Position numbers and translations under genes: made by a program. 64,000 bases of DNA from Siphonodentalium dalli (lineage: Eukaryota > Mollusca > Scaphopoda > Gadilida > Siphonodentaliidae), in NCBI GenBank assembly GCA_032622095.1, contig CP136061.1, positions 4,892,505 to 4,956,504 of the forward strand, given 5' to 3'. The notes under the pieces were generated by a model. It was not told where the DNA came from, did not search any database, and saw only the letters and a list, made by a program, of their open reading frames with translations. How positions within the stretch are numbered: the stretch's first letter is position 1; every line of letters begins with the position of its first letter. Positions 1 to 10,498 of the stretch are shown one piece after another.

Positions 1-401
1 TCTAAGTGAAATTATGACAACTTCCAATTTTAAATGAACTATTTTCCCAAACTACGATGTAGTTCCACTATGGGTATAAATGTTTAACACTTGAAATTAC
101 GTTTGAAAATTTACACCCACAGTAGAAATTTATACCCACAGTAGGAAGCTGTATACCCACAGTAGGGTGTACAGATGAAGTTTACAACATGGGTGTTATA
201 CACACAATAGAACAAGCAATAATAATAAATAAATGTATATATATATCAATAATAATAACTAAATATCACGAATGTGAAACCCTGGTTCCATCGTAATGTC
301 CACATGCGGAATCACACAATCCCGATTTGAATGAAATAATTCATCGCATTGAAGATAACCAATTACTTATTTCAGGATACTGTATATATGTATACACTTA
401 C
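1..401. other. AT-rich non-coding flank with a short direct repeat
   Basis: No gene is visible. The motif TATACCCACAGTAG recurs three times between 111 and 166, and an inverted relative (CTATGGGTATA) lies near 68-78. Any cytoplasmic-tail exon following the transmembrane exon on the minus strand would have to lie here or beyond the window edge; none was recognised. Confidence 0.6.
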
Positions 402-531
402 TCGTGTTTGTTTCGTCTTCGTCTGATTAATATAACAGTCACAACAATCACCAGTAACAACACAACGGCGAGAACGCTTATTATAATAATTATTGTAATC
501 ATATCAGTTCCTGTATCCGTTCCAGTATCAG
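402..531 (-). CDS. Exon encoding a single transmembrane segment of a type I receptor
   Basis: Read on the minus strand, TTTCAG precedes base 531 and GTAAGTG follows base 402, giving a clean 130-bp exon. It starts with two leftover bases (entry phase 1) and ends with two (exit phase 2). The 41 complete codons begin with an acidic Thr/Gly-rich stalk (DTGTDTGTD), then about 25 hydrophobic residues (10-34), then a four-arginine stop-transfer run (35-38) and NKH. This is the usual layout of a receptor juxtamembrane-TM-cytoplasmic exon. The EB/EGF-like exon 1873-2010 lies upstream on the same strand and ends in phase 1, which matches this exon's entry phase. Family assignment beyond single-pass receptor is not possible from this exon alone. 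Confidence 0.72.
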
Positions 532-1872
532 CTGAAATGGGAAAAGTACGATCGTATCAGCTCTCAATCAGCAATATATCAGATACATATTGTATATTAA
601 TTCATAAAATATTGTATTTATTCGGACACCCCTACTCTGTATGTCTAATATTATATAATTTGTTTCAAGTAGCGTTTGCCAATTGAATGAATTGCATGTT
701 AAACAATGCATACATAAAAAACTCTCTGTTACTCTATATATGTTCCTAAAGCGAGCAATTTTGTTAAGTTGGTTTTTAGATGGCAATTTCATAGAATATA
801 CAAGATTCGTGTCGCCCACCAAGGACATGAAGAGAACACAAATGCCAACTCCAAAATCCATGTGAATCATGCAGCATATCCAAGTGGAACATCTGAGGAG
901 GATGATACCTACATTGTTAGACATACTTGTGGGCAGCTTTTGTTAAAAATAAATACAGAAGGTCCTCGAACCTGATATAATCGTTTTCCATAATATACAG
1001 AGAAGAGGAGTGGAAGCTTTGTATCATTACTGAATCACAAAAGAAAATATACTGTCAATAATATCACATTATTCAGGATCGAGGCAAACCGTTTGTTCTT
1101 GAATAATCCAAGTCTGCTTGTATGTAAACCAGCTGGGATTTTCTGATAGCGAAATGCTGTTTACGCCCCGAGACCACCAATGACTGGTTTTACACCCATG
1201 CCTGGTGACGGGAATTGTTGTACACTGTACTCGCTGTTACCCACCAAGTCAGTACATGATGATATATATATCAGGACAGAGTAAACATTGTCCATTAGCA
1301 ACTGTTGTGGAGTTCAGAACAAATAACATATTTTCTACGGAATAAAACAGTGTATTGTCACAATTTGATTCATTCACTGGTGGTATTATGTGAGTTGGTC
1401 ACTAACCCGTACAAACAGCATATCCCAATATCCCAAATGGTTCACATATAAATAGGCTTTGGACTTTTTCGTGGGATGACAAATCTCTACAGCACATGAC
1501 TAAAGCAAGTCCGGGCATGTTTTTGTCCAACGCTGTACTATATATGCATTACAATAGGTGTAATTGGAATGCTTTATATGATGGAATAAGCTCAAATTCT
1601 CTGATCATAGAGCCGCTCATTAAAACCGAAACATGTTTTTTGGAAGCTATTAACAAATCTACAAATTGATAATTTGCGTTTCAATCTGTGCTGTTTGTTA
1701 TCCGTACAAAAAGGCTAACGCCAGGAAACCCTTGCTTCACACATAAATTTCCAGATCGAGCATGACAAAGACTTGCTACTAACACCTTTGACTGGTGTAA
1801 CTTTCCGGAAGTGACATTAACTATCAAACGAACGTAAGTGACTGTCTTTTGTGTTGGATGTAGGCTACTAAC
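532..1872 (-). other. Probable intron between EB/EGF-like and TM exons
   Basis: No convincing further exon was found on the minus strand. A 68-codon open frame on the plus strand (769-975) is opposite to the flanking exons and matches nothing I recognise, so it is not called. Confidence 0.45.
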
Positions 1873-2010
1873 TTGTTTCACAGCTGTCTCCATCCCAATA
1901 CTGGTTAGCACTGTCAGCACATTTACAGACGCCTCCTTGACACGACAGCAACGCAGCACATTGGTTTTCCACATTTGGATTAGTACTGCAGACAGCATTG
2001 TACGCCAGCC
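1873..2010 (-). CDS. EB/EGF-like cysteine-rich extracellular exon
   Basis: On the minus strand, GGAATTTTAG precedes base 2010 and GTTAGTAG follows base 1873, giving a 138-bp exon with phase 1 at both ends, typical of shuffled extracellular modules. The 45 complete codons hold six cysteines at residues 7, 17, 23, 28, 30 and 43, with the signature C-QGGVCKC-(x)6-YWDGDSC. Spacing and the terminal G-x-x-C resemble EB or EGF-like modules of invertebrate receptors and secreted proteins. The exon probably gives an extracellular module just before the TM exon 402-531. A decayed duplicate of its surroundings lies at 3548-3770. An open frame covering 1681-1998 in another frame is only a shadow of it. 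Confidence 0.72.
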
Positions 2011-2214
2011 CTAAAATTCCCCAAACAAATTACAACTTACGCTGACTTACGCCAGTGTTATCTCTTCCAAACTGCTGCACCGACTGATTAGCGTACCACG
2101 ATCGAGCTGACATAAAGACACAAGAAAACTAAGATGCATGCATCAGATCGCACGTGAACTGTTTATCATAGAATTATTGTAGCTATCGCTTATACATTTT
2201 GGAATATCTGTCTG

Positions 2215-2470
2215 TATGTATGTGTGTATGAATGCACGTATGTATGTGTGTTATAGATTCGCACACTGCTCGACCGATCCGACTCGGATTTGGTATTTAA
2301 CGTTTCAACCTGACCTCGCTTATAGGCATGTTTCTGGACCTTGACCGATCCGACTAAAATTTGTGTGTAGGACTACTTCGATCCCGGGAGCAATATGGAC
2401 GGGTCCAATTTCACGTGCGACCATGTCATCGAACGTGCTGATATAGGCATGTTTCTGGACCAATTGAAAA
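2215..2470. repeat. Dispersed repeat family, copy 1
   Basis: Contains GTGTGTTATAGA, CGACCGATCCGACT, ACTAAAATTTG and GGGTCCAATTTCA in this order. The same words in the same order recur at about 52340-52600, so this is an interspersed repeat of a type common near transposon tails. No coding potential is seen. Confidence 0.6.
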
Positions 2471-2677
2471 ATAGTTTGTCCAGATAATGGTCAACGTCGC
2501 ATTTTGGACAAACTCTGAGTACTCATTCTACACTCCCAAGTTGTTAACCGACTAACGCTCTTTATTGTCATCGGCGTTGCTAAACGTTCGCATGTGCCTA
2601 CGAAACTGCGGACGCAAAACGCGAAATGCATTTATCTTGATTAAAAAGGCAGAATTAACTCATCGGAAAACAAAACA

Positions 2678-2832
2678 TGCGTGTTGTGTGTTTCTTAGGT
2701 CTGTCGTTCATAGGAACGGGGAAAATTTTCAATCATACATCTTTTAGGGACGGGTACTGCGTGTTGTGTGAAAAAAAAATGCGTGTTGTGTGATTCTTAT
2801 GTCTGTCGTTCCTAGGAACGGGGGAAATTTTC
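2678..2832. repeat. Two direct copies of a 54-bp sequence
   Basis: GCGTGTTGTGTG, TCTGTCGTTC and AGGAACGGGG occur at 2678-2731 and again at 2779-2832. The second copy contains the perfect palindrome GTTCCTAGGAAC. A partial third start (GCGTGTTGTGTG) lies at about 2759. Confidence 0.7.
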
Positions 2833-2838
2833 ATCGGG

Positions 2839-3180
2839 TCAGTTTTTCCGCCCGATGTACCTTAAATGCTTGTATTGATACCGTTCGACGTGTTTTGACC
2901 AGTCAATCGAGTTAATATTATCGAAGCCATCGGCGCTGGGCGACAGGTTGTAGTTGATAGCTGTGGGGAGGGGGTCATTGTCGTCTAAATATTCTAATGA
3001 TGAGGTACAACAATTTCCGACAAAAACGCTATCATCCCCATTAAAATATCGACAACTTGCTGTTTCGAAAATGTTGCAGCCATGATATACAATACTTGAA
3101 ATGATATAACTAACGCCTGGCTCAAATATAGAGCCCAAACTAACACAGCGGGAACCGCACACGATGCCTATGGTGTGCAC
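2839..3180 (-). CDS. Unidentified cysteine-containing open frame, possible exon
   Basis: A 113-codon open frame on the minus strand with balanced amino-acid use, unusual in this AT-rich DNA. It has six cysteines: two near the N-terminus (CGSRC), two in the middle (GCN, SCR) and an adjacent pair (GNCC). The C-terminal third is acidic and then basic (WSKHVERYQYKHLRYIGRKN at the end). No signal peptide or membrane segment is seen. It lies on the same strand as the EB/EGF-like and TM exons and could be an upstream exon of that gene, but no splice pair was fixed. I do not recognise the family, and it may be a chance frame. Confidence 0.33.
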   Translation of the reverse strand: MHTIGIVCGSRCVSLGSIFEPGVSYIISSIVYHGCNIFETASCRYFNGDDSVFVGNCCTSSLEYLDDNDPLPTAINYNLSPSADGFDNINSIDWSKHVERYQYKHLRYIGRKN

Positions 3181-3547
3181 CTTTATTTTTTATTACATAT
3201 GGAGATGATGCGAGTTGTCAACATGCACTTCTGTGGATATATTGCAAAGCGTAAAGGGACTCAATGGGGAGTAATCAGCTAAGGGTTTCCACGCCTAAGC
3301 TACCTCCAGAAGTGAAAAGTGTATATGGATATTCAAAGGGAACTAAATCATTGTTAAGGAGGCGCGAGATCGGTGAATTTTGAAAAATAAACTCAATTTC
3401 AAAGAAAAACTTTGGGGGGAAAAATCATAACGAATGTATGCCACGTACATAACACGTGTTTACCCTCACACTATGAGAGATATGATCGAATTATGAATAA
3501 AACTGGTTATGCCAATAGACAGTTTGAAAGAAAATATTTTCAGACAT

Positions 3548-3770
3548 AACAAAAGCTAACGTCAAGAAAACCTTGCTGAATACATAAATTCCAGAACGAG
3601 AATAACGAACACTTGCTACTGACATATTCCGCTGGCGTAACATGTATTATATTTTAGTGTCGACAAATTTAGCCGATTCCTAGAGTTGATCAAACTATCG
3701 CCGTCCGAGGGTTGCTCCTGGTCGCTGCGCGGGAATGGCTATCACATAGACACGAGAAAACCATAGTCAG
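3548..3770. repeat. Decayed duplicate of the EB-exon neighbourhood, exon missing
   Basis: Bases 3548-3640 align with 1709-1803 (shared words AAGCTAACG, ACATAAATT, ACTTGCTACT, GGCGTAAC or GGTGTAAC), and 3742-3770 resembles 2111-2137 (CATA-AGACAC-AGAAAAC). The 1873-2010 exon itself has no counterpart between them. This looks like a local duplication that lost or diverged through the exon. Confidence 0.5.
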
Positions 3771-3780
3771 AAATGGTAAC

Positions 3781-4760
3781 GCCACCAAGATTATATACAT
3801 ATAAATAGAAATTATAAAAAATACATAAAATATTTTGATAACAATTGCGTTTAAACAAGTAATTCTTCAAATTATTACTAACAAAGCAAGTAAATGACTG
3901 TGGGGTCACTCAACATATTATAAAGACTTGGACTTAGTATACTGTAAATACTGGGACTGTATATTTTAAAATTTTAATCTAAAATTTAAACGAAATAACT
4001 AAAAGATAAAATTTAGCAAGTAGTAAAAGTTAATTTTCTCAATAATTTTGTTTTGGGTTAAATAAAGCGATAATTTAAATGTCAAATTTAGTTTAAAAAA
4101 AAAAATGATTGAGCCTGGCTCTTCCAATGTTTGCGCGACTGACCTGGTCAATTGTTCTTAAGAAGTTGTTTTGAGAATTACTATGGAGGGAAATAGTTAT
4201 GGCTGTGGCTTCGCAAGTAATTGACTTGGTGACGTGATGTTAACAAATCTGAAGTAAATCCAGTAAACCAAGGACGCTTCATACCAAATATAAGGTAAAT
4301 AAATAATTCTTTAGAAGTTGTTTTAAGATTTACTATGGAGGGAAAGAATTGTGGTGCTGGCTTCGCAACTATTTGACCTCATTGTAACAAATATAAATAT
4401 TAGTCACTCAGGCAATAGATGTATCTATTCTGTATATTAAGTTATTGGGTCTTATGTCTCTTGAGATGTCTAAATATTTTTTGATGGACTGATCGCGCAA
4501 GCGCAAGGGACCCCCGCCAATCTTCTCTGTTGTGATTCCAATTGTTGGCTTATTAAATATGGACATATGCTTAAGAAACAGTCGCGCGGGAAGCGCGCTC
4601 CCGTAGGTCGGGTTTTGGATCACAGTTAATGAAAATATCATTGAAATAATCGGTTTCCCCCAATAAACATCCATATATTCAATATACATGTTTTTGGAGC
4701 AGAATTAGTTAGACCATATTGGACGCCATCATGTTTTTGTTTAATTTTCACACATATTTA
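3781..4760. other. AT-rich intergenic stretch
   Basis: No recognised gene. A pair of diverged direct repeats sharing AAGTTGTTTT and ACTATGGAGGGAAA starts near 4160 and 4314. The minus-strand open frame 4408-4689 (93 codons) has no recognisable domain and is not called. Confidence 0.5.
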
Positions 4761-5510
4761 TTAGTTTTGTGGATCGAGTTCTCATTAAACCTCACATCTT
4801 TATATTAGTTATGTGGATTGAGTTATCATTAAACCTCACATCCTTATATTGGTTACAGTAATGCCCAAAGTAATTGACCATTTAACCACAGCAGAATTAT
4901 GGGTAATTTTTCAGGATTTAAATTCCTGAAAAATTACCCATAATTCTGCTGTGGTTAAGTGGTCAATTACTTTGGACATTACTGTATGTGGATTTAGTTA
5001 TCATTAAACCTCACATCCTTATATTGGTTACAGTAATGCCCAAAGTAATTGACCACTTAACCACAGCAGAATTATAGGTAATTTTTCAGGATTTAAAATC
5101 CTGAAAAATTACCCATAATTCTGCTGTGGTTAAGTGGTCAATTACTTTGGACCTTACTGTATGTAGATGGAGTTATCATTAGACCTCACATCCTTATATG
5201 GGCTACAGTAATGCCCAAAGTAATTGACCACTTAACCACAGCAGAATTATGGGTATTTTTTCAGGATTAAAAATCCTGAAAAATTACCCATAATTCTGCT
5301 GTTGTTCAGTGGTCAATTACTTTGGAAATTACTGTATGTGGATGGAGTTATCATTAGACCTCACATCCTTATATGGGCTACAGTAATGCCTAAAGTAATT
5401 GACCAATTAACCACAGCAGAATTATGGGTAATTTTTCAGGATTTAAAATCTTGAAAAATTACCCACAATTCTGCTGTGGTCAATTACTTTGGACATTACT
5501 GTATGTAGAT
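4761..5510. repeat. Tandem array of four long palindromes, 175-bp period
   Basis: Four near-perfect inverted repeats of about 125-133 bp occupy 4854-4986, 5029-5161, 5204-5336 and 5379-5503. Starts are exactly 175 bp apart. Each arm runs from TACAGTAATGCCCAAAGTAA through CAGCAGAATTATGGGTAATT to TTTTTCAGGATTT, then mirrors back. The copies are separated by a 42-43-bp spacer (AGTTATCATTA, ACCTCACATCC). Two extra spacer-like copies without palindromes lie at about 4765-4853. The fourth palindrome lacks a few bases in its right arm (the TAAGTGG segment). Each unit could extrude as a hairpin or cruciform, or be transcribed as a double-stranded RNA stem. Confidence 0.93.
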
Positions 5511-6650
5511 GGAGTTAAACTTCACATCAGTGTGTTGGAGATTTTGGACCTTGACTTGGGACCGTTGGTTTTTAACGCAACAAATGCGAGTACACCTTAT
5601 ACACAAATTTCTGATGTAGCCAGAGTTTTTCTTGGATAAGATGAGTTTGAAGCCTGCTTACATTTCAAAATGTTGTCAGTTTTTTATTGTCTGCAGCGGA
5701 ACTCGGCGCGTTGAAGCAAAAGTTACAAGACATAAAATGTGTACGTAACGAGACTATAATACAAATGAAAAAATAAATTGAGGGAGGGGTGGGCGATACA
5801 GGGAACTAAGGGTTGAACCGATATAAATTTGTAGAGCGATAACGACCAATGTTGACATATTATGCATCTTAACTCTACTGTTGCAACAAGGCTATAAAAT
5901 AGGGGGTGTCAGAAACTTAGTCATCTCTATATAGTGCCAGACTAGTCATTTATGGACTTCTATAGTGGTGCAATGCAAATTAGCATCAAATGATAAAAAT
6001 ATGTATGTAACACAACTATACCGATGAAAATAAAAATAATAATTTAGGCCGGGATAAGATGTTGGGTTGGTTATATGGACTCGGAGGAAAAGGGGTTCGT
6101 ACCGATGAACTGACATAAATTAGTGGAGCGATGTTGCCATGTAATGCATCGCGGCTGTACTAAAGCAGCAATGATATAAAATTGGGGGGGGTCTGAAATT
6201 ATATCCATCTATATAGTTAGCACCAGAATTATATAGAAAGGAATAGCAATTGATATACGTATACGGTATACTATAGTAATACCATAGACATATAAGTACA
6301 AGTATCACGCGATAAAATATTACGTAACGTGACTATAGCGATGAAAAAAATTAATAAATTGGACCGGGATTAGAGGTTGGGTTGGTTATAGGTGGATAAT
6401 TGGATATGGAAATCATACCGATGAAACGATACAAATTAGTGGAGCGATAAAGACAATGTTGACACTTAGTCAGGCTACGCGGGGAAAATAGGGGTTGATA
6501 CGATGGACCGAAATAAATTTGTCGGGTGATAATGACCAATGTTGACGTACAAAGTAACGCGACTGTACTGTCGCACAATTATCAGGTAGAACCGGTCAAA
6601 TATGGACTCTGGTGCCCAATATGGAACAGCTCAGAAAACATTTGCAGGGC
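5511..6650. repeat. Diverged tandem repeat region
   Basis: Related segments with GTGGAGCGAT or GTAGAGCGAT followed by ACCAATGTTGAC begin near 5832, 6122, 6437 and 6519. The intervening DNA shares GGTTGGGTTGG and runs of G (AAATTGGGGGGG at 6179). No coding region is supported. Confidence 0.5.
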
Positions 6651-7011
6651 CCTAAAATTTATTTAACATGGGATCTGCCATACAAATCGATTTATGTCGA
6701 TAAATCTTTTTTATTTTTCAAAATTTTAAGCTGAGATTTGGTGTGTCTGCGTGGGATACTTATATATTCCTAAAATGACAGGGTACAGCACATAATTATG
6801 TTTTAGATGGAAGAAATGAATTTTTTTCGATGATAAAATTTAACATGTGATTTGCCATTATGTCGATTTATGTCGATTAAACTGTCATTTTTCAAAATTT
6901 TGAGCTGATAATTCGTGTGTCTGTGTGTAATACTTATATATTCTTAAAATGGCAGAGTCCAGCGCGTAATTATGTTTTAGATGGAAGAAATTGAATTTGT
7001 ATTTGATAATA
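6651..7011. repeat. Tandem duplication, about 180-bp unit, two copies
   Basis: Copies 6651-6834 and 6835-7011 share TAACATG-GAT-TGCCAT, TTATGTCGAT, TTTTTCAAAATTTT, ACTTATATATTC and ATTATGTTTTAGATGGAAGA in order. Confidence 0.8.
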
Positions 7012-7264
7012 AATTTACAGCGTGTACGGGTCATCGAGTACGCTCAATTTTTGAAACAAACTTTTGTAAATAGCCGTTTTGGTCAAAGTAAACCTTTTTC
7101 GACCGGAACAGCAGATCCGAATAGTAGCTAAGATGTATTTAGATAGAATTATCAACAGAATTTGACCGATTAGGGTGCATTTTAAGAGATCGAGTGGAGA
7201 AATCTTGGTGACATTTTCATAAAATACGCCGATAATTCCAGAAAATAAGAGATGGCGGTTACTA

Positions 7265-7595
7265 CAATAGAACAGGCATAAAATTACCCATAATTCACTT
7301 TACTACACCATGGGCTCGCAATGGGTTATACATTATTTTCAGGCTATCACATTATTTATATTTTCAAAAACATATTATTACACCGGTGACTTTAAGTTTA
7401 CAATTTCAGCCTGTCCTGACTCTATCGATACAATAGAACAGGCATAAAATTACCCATAATTCACTTCACTGCACCATGGGCTCCCAATGGGTTATACATT
7501 ATTTTCAGGCTATCACATTATTTATATTTTCAAAAACATATTATACACCGGTGGCGTTAACTTTACAATTTCAGCATCTACATGATTCTATCGGT
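7265..7595. repeat. Tandem duplication, 166-bp unit, two copies
   Basis: CAATAGAACAGGCATAAAAT starts at 7265 and again at 7431. Both copies continue through CACCATGGGCTC, AATGGGTTATACATTATTTT and CAAAAACATATTA, with few differences, so the duplication is fairly recent. DNA between 7012 and 7264 shows nothing recognisable. Confidence 0.88.
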
Positions 7596-7622
7596 ACGAT
7601 TTGAGTAAGGTACCCAAAAAAT

Positions 7623-8372
7623 CTCCCACATGCAATGCCTTGGCCCACTCGACCACAGAATATCAAAATCTGCCAAACAACTTACACCACATGGTGGCGT
7701 AACAAGCCGAATATTGATTAAACTTATGGCAACCCCTCCTACAACGTATGGACAGACACAGCTGGCAGGACAGGAGCGACTGGCAGCGTCGATTTTCCTG
7801 GTTGCGTTAGCGGCTTGACCAATCCTGTTTCGGCTCCGTATGAACCATCAGTCGGCGGTGGGGTGGGTGTTCTGTTAAGGTCTGTATTTACACGCAGAGA
7901 TTGGTTTTGTGTATCAATAACGATATCGTTGTTGTATCCTGTCACTTTGATCGCCGAGGGGAGATCCACGGGGGTGAAATTGCATCTTCCACGTTAGCTA
8001 AGAACTGCTTCTGATCGTCAAAGGCTGTCCCTGTCCCAAGAATTTATGTTCTTGACTGAGCTTGCGCCCATAGCATTGCCCACACGTAGTTCCTGATACT
8101 AGCGTTCAGCCTTTGAACCCCCGGCTGCGTGAACCCTTGCGACTTGTCCAGGATGAAGGTGCTCCAGGCATTATCTGCACCACCCGAGTCCTGTTTGATG
8201 GAGTGCACGTGGCTGAGCTCATTTGTTGTTTCTTTTGTGAATGACATTCCCCTGGGATAGTATGTCCCATCCGACGAGACATGGTGAGGTCCCTTGTTCG
8301 TCCACCAATTGTAGGTCCTGTCCCATCCATGGTTTGAGCCTATCCGTGTGTGGAGAGACCCTGAACTGCAAC
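7623..8372 (-). pseudogene. Decayed minus-strand coding remnants, family not recognised
   Basis: Several overlapping minus-strand frames with coding-like composition (7739-7969, 8044-8247, 8106-8330) switch frame and are cut by stops. One has a proline/threonine-rich segment (RTPTPPPTDG). They directly follow the truncated BEL/Pao protease on the same strand but show none of the reverse transcriptase, RNase H or integrase motifs expected there. They may come from another element joined by deletion. Function cannot be assigned. Confidence 0.4.
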
Positions 8373-9288
8373 TTAGTTCGTACGCCCGTCGGTCATACGG
8401 GTTGTTAAAGGCATCTCAGGCTTTATTCTGGGGTAGTGGAGCCACCAGCTCGTCGATGATCCTGTGAACCTGGTAGTAGACGTGAAAGATATAATTAGCA
8501 GGTTTCTGTTTGTTTCCAGACTAACTTCCATCGATGCGTTGTTCAATTCCATTAGACTTTTCATGAGTTCCATTTGATCCTTGAACGAGTTGAGTAATTT
8601 TTCCTTCATCCTGATGACTTCATCTCTAATTGCTTTGCTAGAGGAATCAGTGCTCTCCAACACTTCATCAGTTGTCTGATTACGAACATGTCCTGTAATC
8701 AAGAAACCGACTTTCGATTTAACAGCCACTGGCCCGTCAACTCCTCTTATTTGCGTATCCTCCACTACGTCGTAATACAAATCAGCTCCCACTAAAATGT
8801 CAATGTTAAAACGTATCAGCACCGGTAACAGGATGTGCTAATTTGAGTCCTTTCAAATGAGGATAATGTCTAATATTTTTGTTCAACTTAATGTTCAGTG
8901 GTGTAGAAACAATAAGGAGTTCAAGTTCAATCGCACCATTGTCACATAAGAGATTCACTTTTGCGACATTCAAACAACGATTGTCAGAACTCGTGGACCC
9001 AAACGCTGAAATACTTATCTCCCGTTGTCCAATCGGTATGAGCCCTAATTCTTCAGCAAAACCCTGTCTGATAAAAGAAGTCTGTGAACCATCGTCTAAC
9101 AGAATGTTGGCTGCAATAGTAGTCGTCCCGGAAGATACATCTGAAATTGCAGTTTTTAACAAGGAGTTATGATGCGAAACCGTCGGTAGTTCAGCACGGT
9201 TGATATAGTCACAATTACTTCCACTTTCAGATTTGACATTACAATGTAATGAACTCTGATTGTTCGGCACATAACCGGAAACTCGTCC
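8373..9288 (-). pseudogene. BEL/Pao aspartic protease region (DUF1758-like), frameshifted and truncated
   Basis: The upper part (8806-9270) contains the catalytic-loop region as LLDDGSQTSFI, where the family normally has an LLD-S/T-GS type loop, so D replaces the usual small residue. It continues with EELGL and the HYPHLKGLKLAHPV strand. A frame change within 8806-8822 moves the remainder into 8373-8822, which keeps NIDILVGADLYYDVVED and VAVKSKVGFLITG, typical of the end of this protease domain. After that the sequence diverges into a lysine/glutamate-rich helix (IRDEVIRMKEKLLNSFKDQM) and an unrelated tail, with no reverse transcriptase. It is in frame with the gag region upstream except for the stop at 9289-9291. 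It is not functional. Confidence 0.82.
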
Positions 9289-10422
9289 TTAAATTCCACT
9301 AACAGGCCTATCTCTCGCACTGCTCGACTCACATATACTAGTGTGATGTTTTCTTGAACAAAGTCTACAACGGAAGCGCGATACACATTCAGAACATCGA
9401 TGTGTACTAGAAAGGCAATTGTAACAAAGTCTCCGATACCTTACAATATCAAACCGTTCTTTAATACCCATCGAACAGTTCGCCGGTAAATGTTTGCCGT
9501 CGCAAAACGCGCAAACTGGAACACTTGAATCCTTGTGAAAAGCAGTCGGATCCTTCACTTGATTAAATGAAGACCTGTTGGATGGTGCTGTCAATGTTGA
9601 AGTTGTGGGCTCGTAAGAAGAACTTTGTTCAGCGGCATCTAATATATCAACTTCGAGACGCAAAAATTCTCTAATGTCTTCCAATGAAAATTGGCGATTA
9701 CCATATCGACGCACCAAATTGCCACGCTGAATCGCCGGCAACTTTTGAATTAACATTGAAACAAGCATGTCACTGTAAGATGTCCCTTGTCCCAACGCGT
9801 CCAAAGATCGAATATTCGACTCAATAACATCTCTAAACTGCCCAAGACTGTGCACATTATTTTGAGGCGTCGGTAGATCCATCAGCGACTGCAAATGTGC
9901 ATGTATAATTTTATGCGTCTGTCCGAATCTCTCTTTCAGAATAGCAATTGCATGAAAGTAATTATCTTTTGTCAAAGATAGTCCATCAACACACATTGCC
10001 GCAGGTCCACGCAACAATGATCGTAAATACTGAAATTTCCGAATCGATGGTAATTCGTCTTCAGGAACTGAATGCACCACAGCATGGAACGAATCCCAAA
10101 ATGGTTGCCATTGCACCAATTCGCCCTAAAATAACGGCAATGAAAGTTTGGGAAGTGCAACACTTTGACGAACATTGCATACACGATCATTCTCCGGCGT
10201 AGCGACAGACCTTCTTGCACCAACCCGACCAGCATCATGAATGTCCACGAAAGGCACATAAGAATTACTTTGACTCTTTATTTCTCTCATGTATCTCTCT
10301 ATGTCATCAGATTCTCTGTCGAACTCAGAATCATCATCAACCAAGAAATTAAGAACTGCATCATCCATTTCACCAAGAAGAGAAACTTTCTCGTTTAACA
10401 TCGCCAAAACGTCCTTGATCAA
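9289..10422 (-). pseudogene. BEL/Pao gag (DUF1759-like) with zinc knuckles, interrupted by a stop
   Basis: One reading frame runs from 10422 to 9289, broken by an in-frame TAG at 10126-10128 in the middle of the conserved LPKLSLP...QWQPFWDSF motif. The N-terminal portion (10126-10422) is acidic and helical. The main portion (9289-10119) carries FWDSFHAVVH, KFQYLRSLLRGPA and ILKERFG, hallmarks of the Pao gag domain. It ends with cysteine/histidine clusters (CAFCDGKHLPANC, LCYNCLSSTHRCSEC, CRLCSRKHHTSIC) that act as nucleic-acid-binding knuckles in this family. A TAA at 9289-9291 separates it from the protease, which continues in the same frame. The listed downstream start is a TTG and is not a real initiation site. 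Confidence 0.88.
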
Positions 10423-10474
10423 CCGCGTGGTGTGTCATCTCTGTGCTCTGCGTTTCATCCGTATAGCCTTAATC

Positions 10475-10492
10475 TTGACGGTTCGAGGGACC
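10475..10492 (-). other. Primer-binding-like site of the BEL/Pao element
   Basis: On the minus strand, TTGGTCCCTCGAACCG follows the LTR end after a few bases. It starts with TGG, the complement of a tRNA CCA tail, and lies where reverse transcription of an LTR element is primed. The matching tRNA was not determined. Confidence 0.42.
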
Positions 10493-10498
10493 AATTTA

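Noticed and set aside
769..975. Plus-strand 68-codon frame with an acidic centre that could be a cytoplasmic tail.
   Set aside because: Opposite strand to the receptor exons, no splice sites fixed, no homology recognised.
1681..1998. 105-codon minus-strand frame.
   Set aside because: Frame shadow of the EB/EGF-like exon 1873-2010, which has splice sites and a cysteine pattern in a different frame.
5424..5639. 71-codon plus-strand frame.
   Set aside because: It starts inside the fourth palindrome copy and has no coding signature beyond it.
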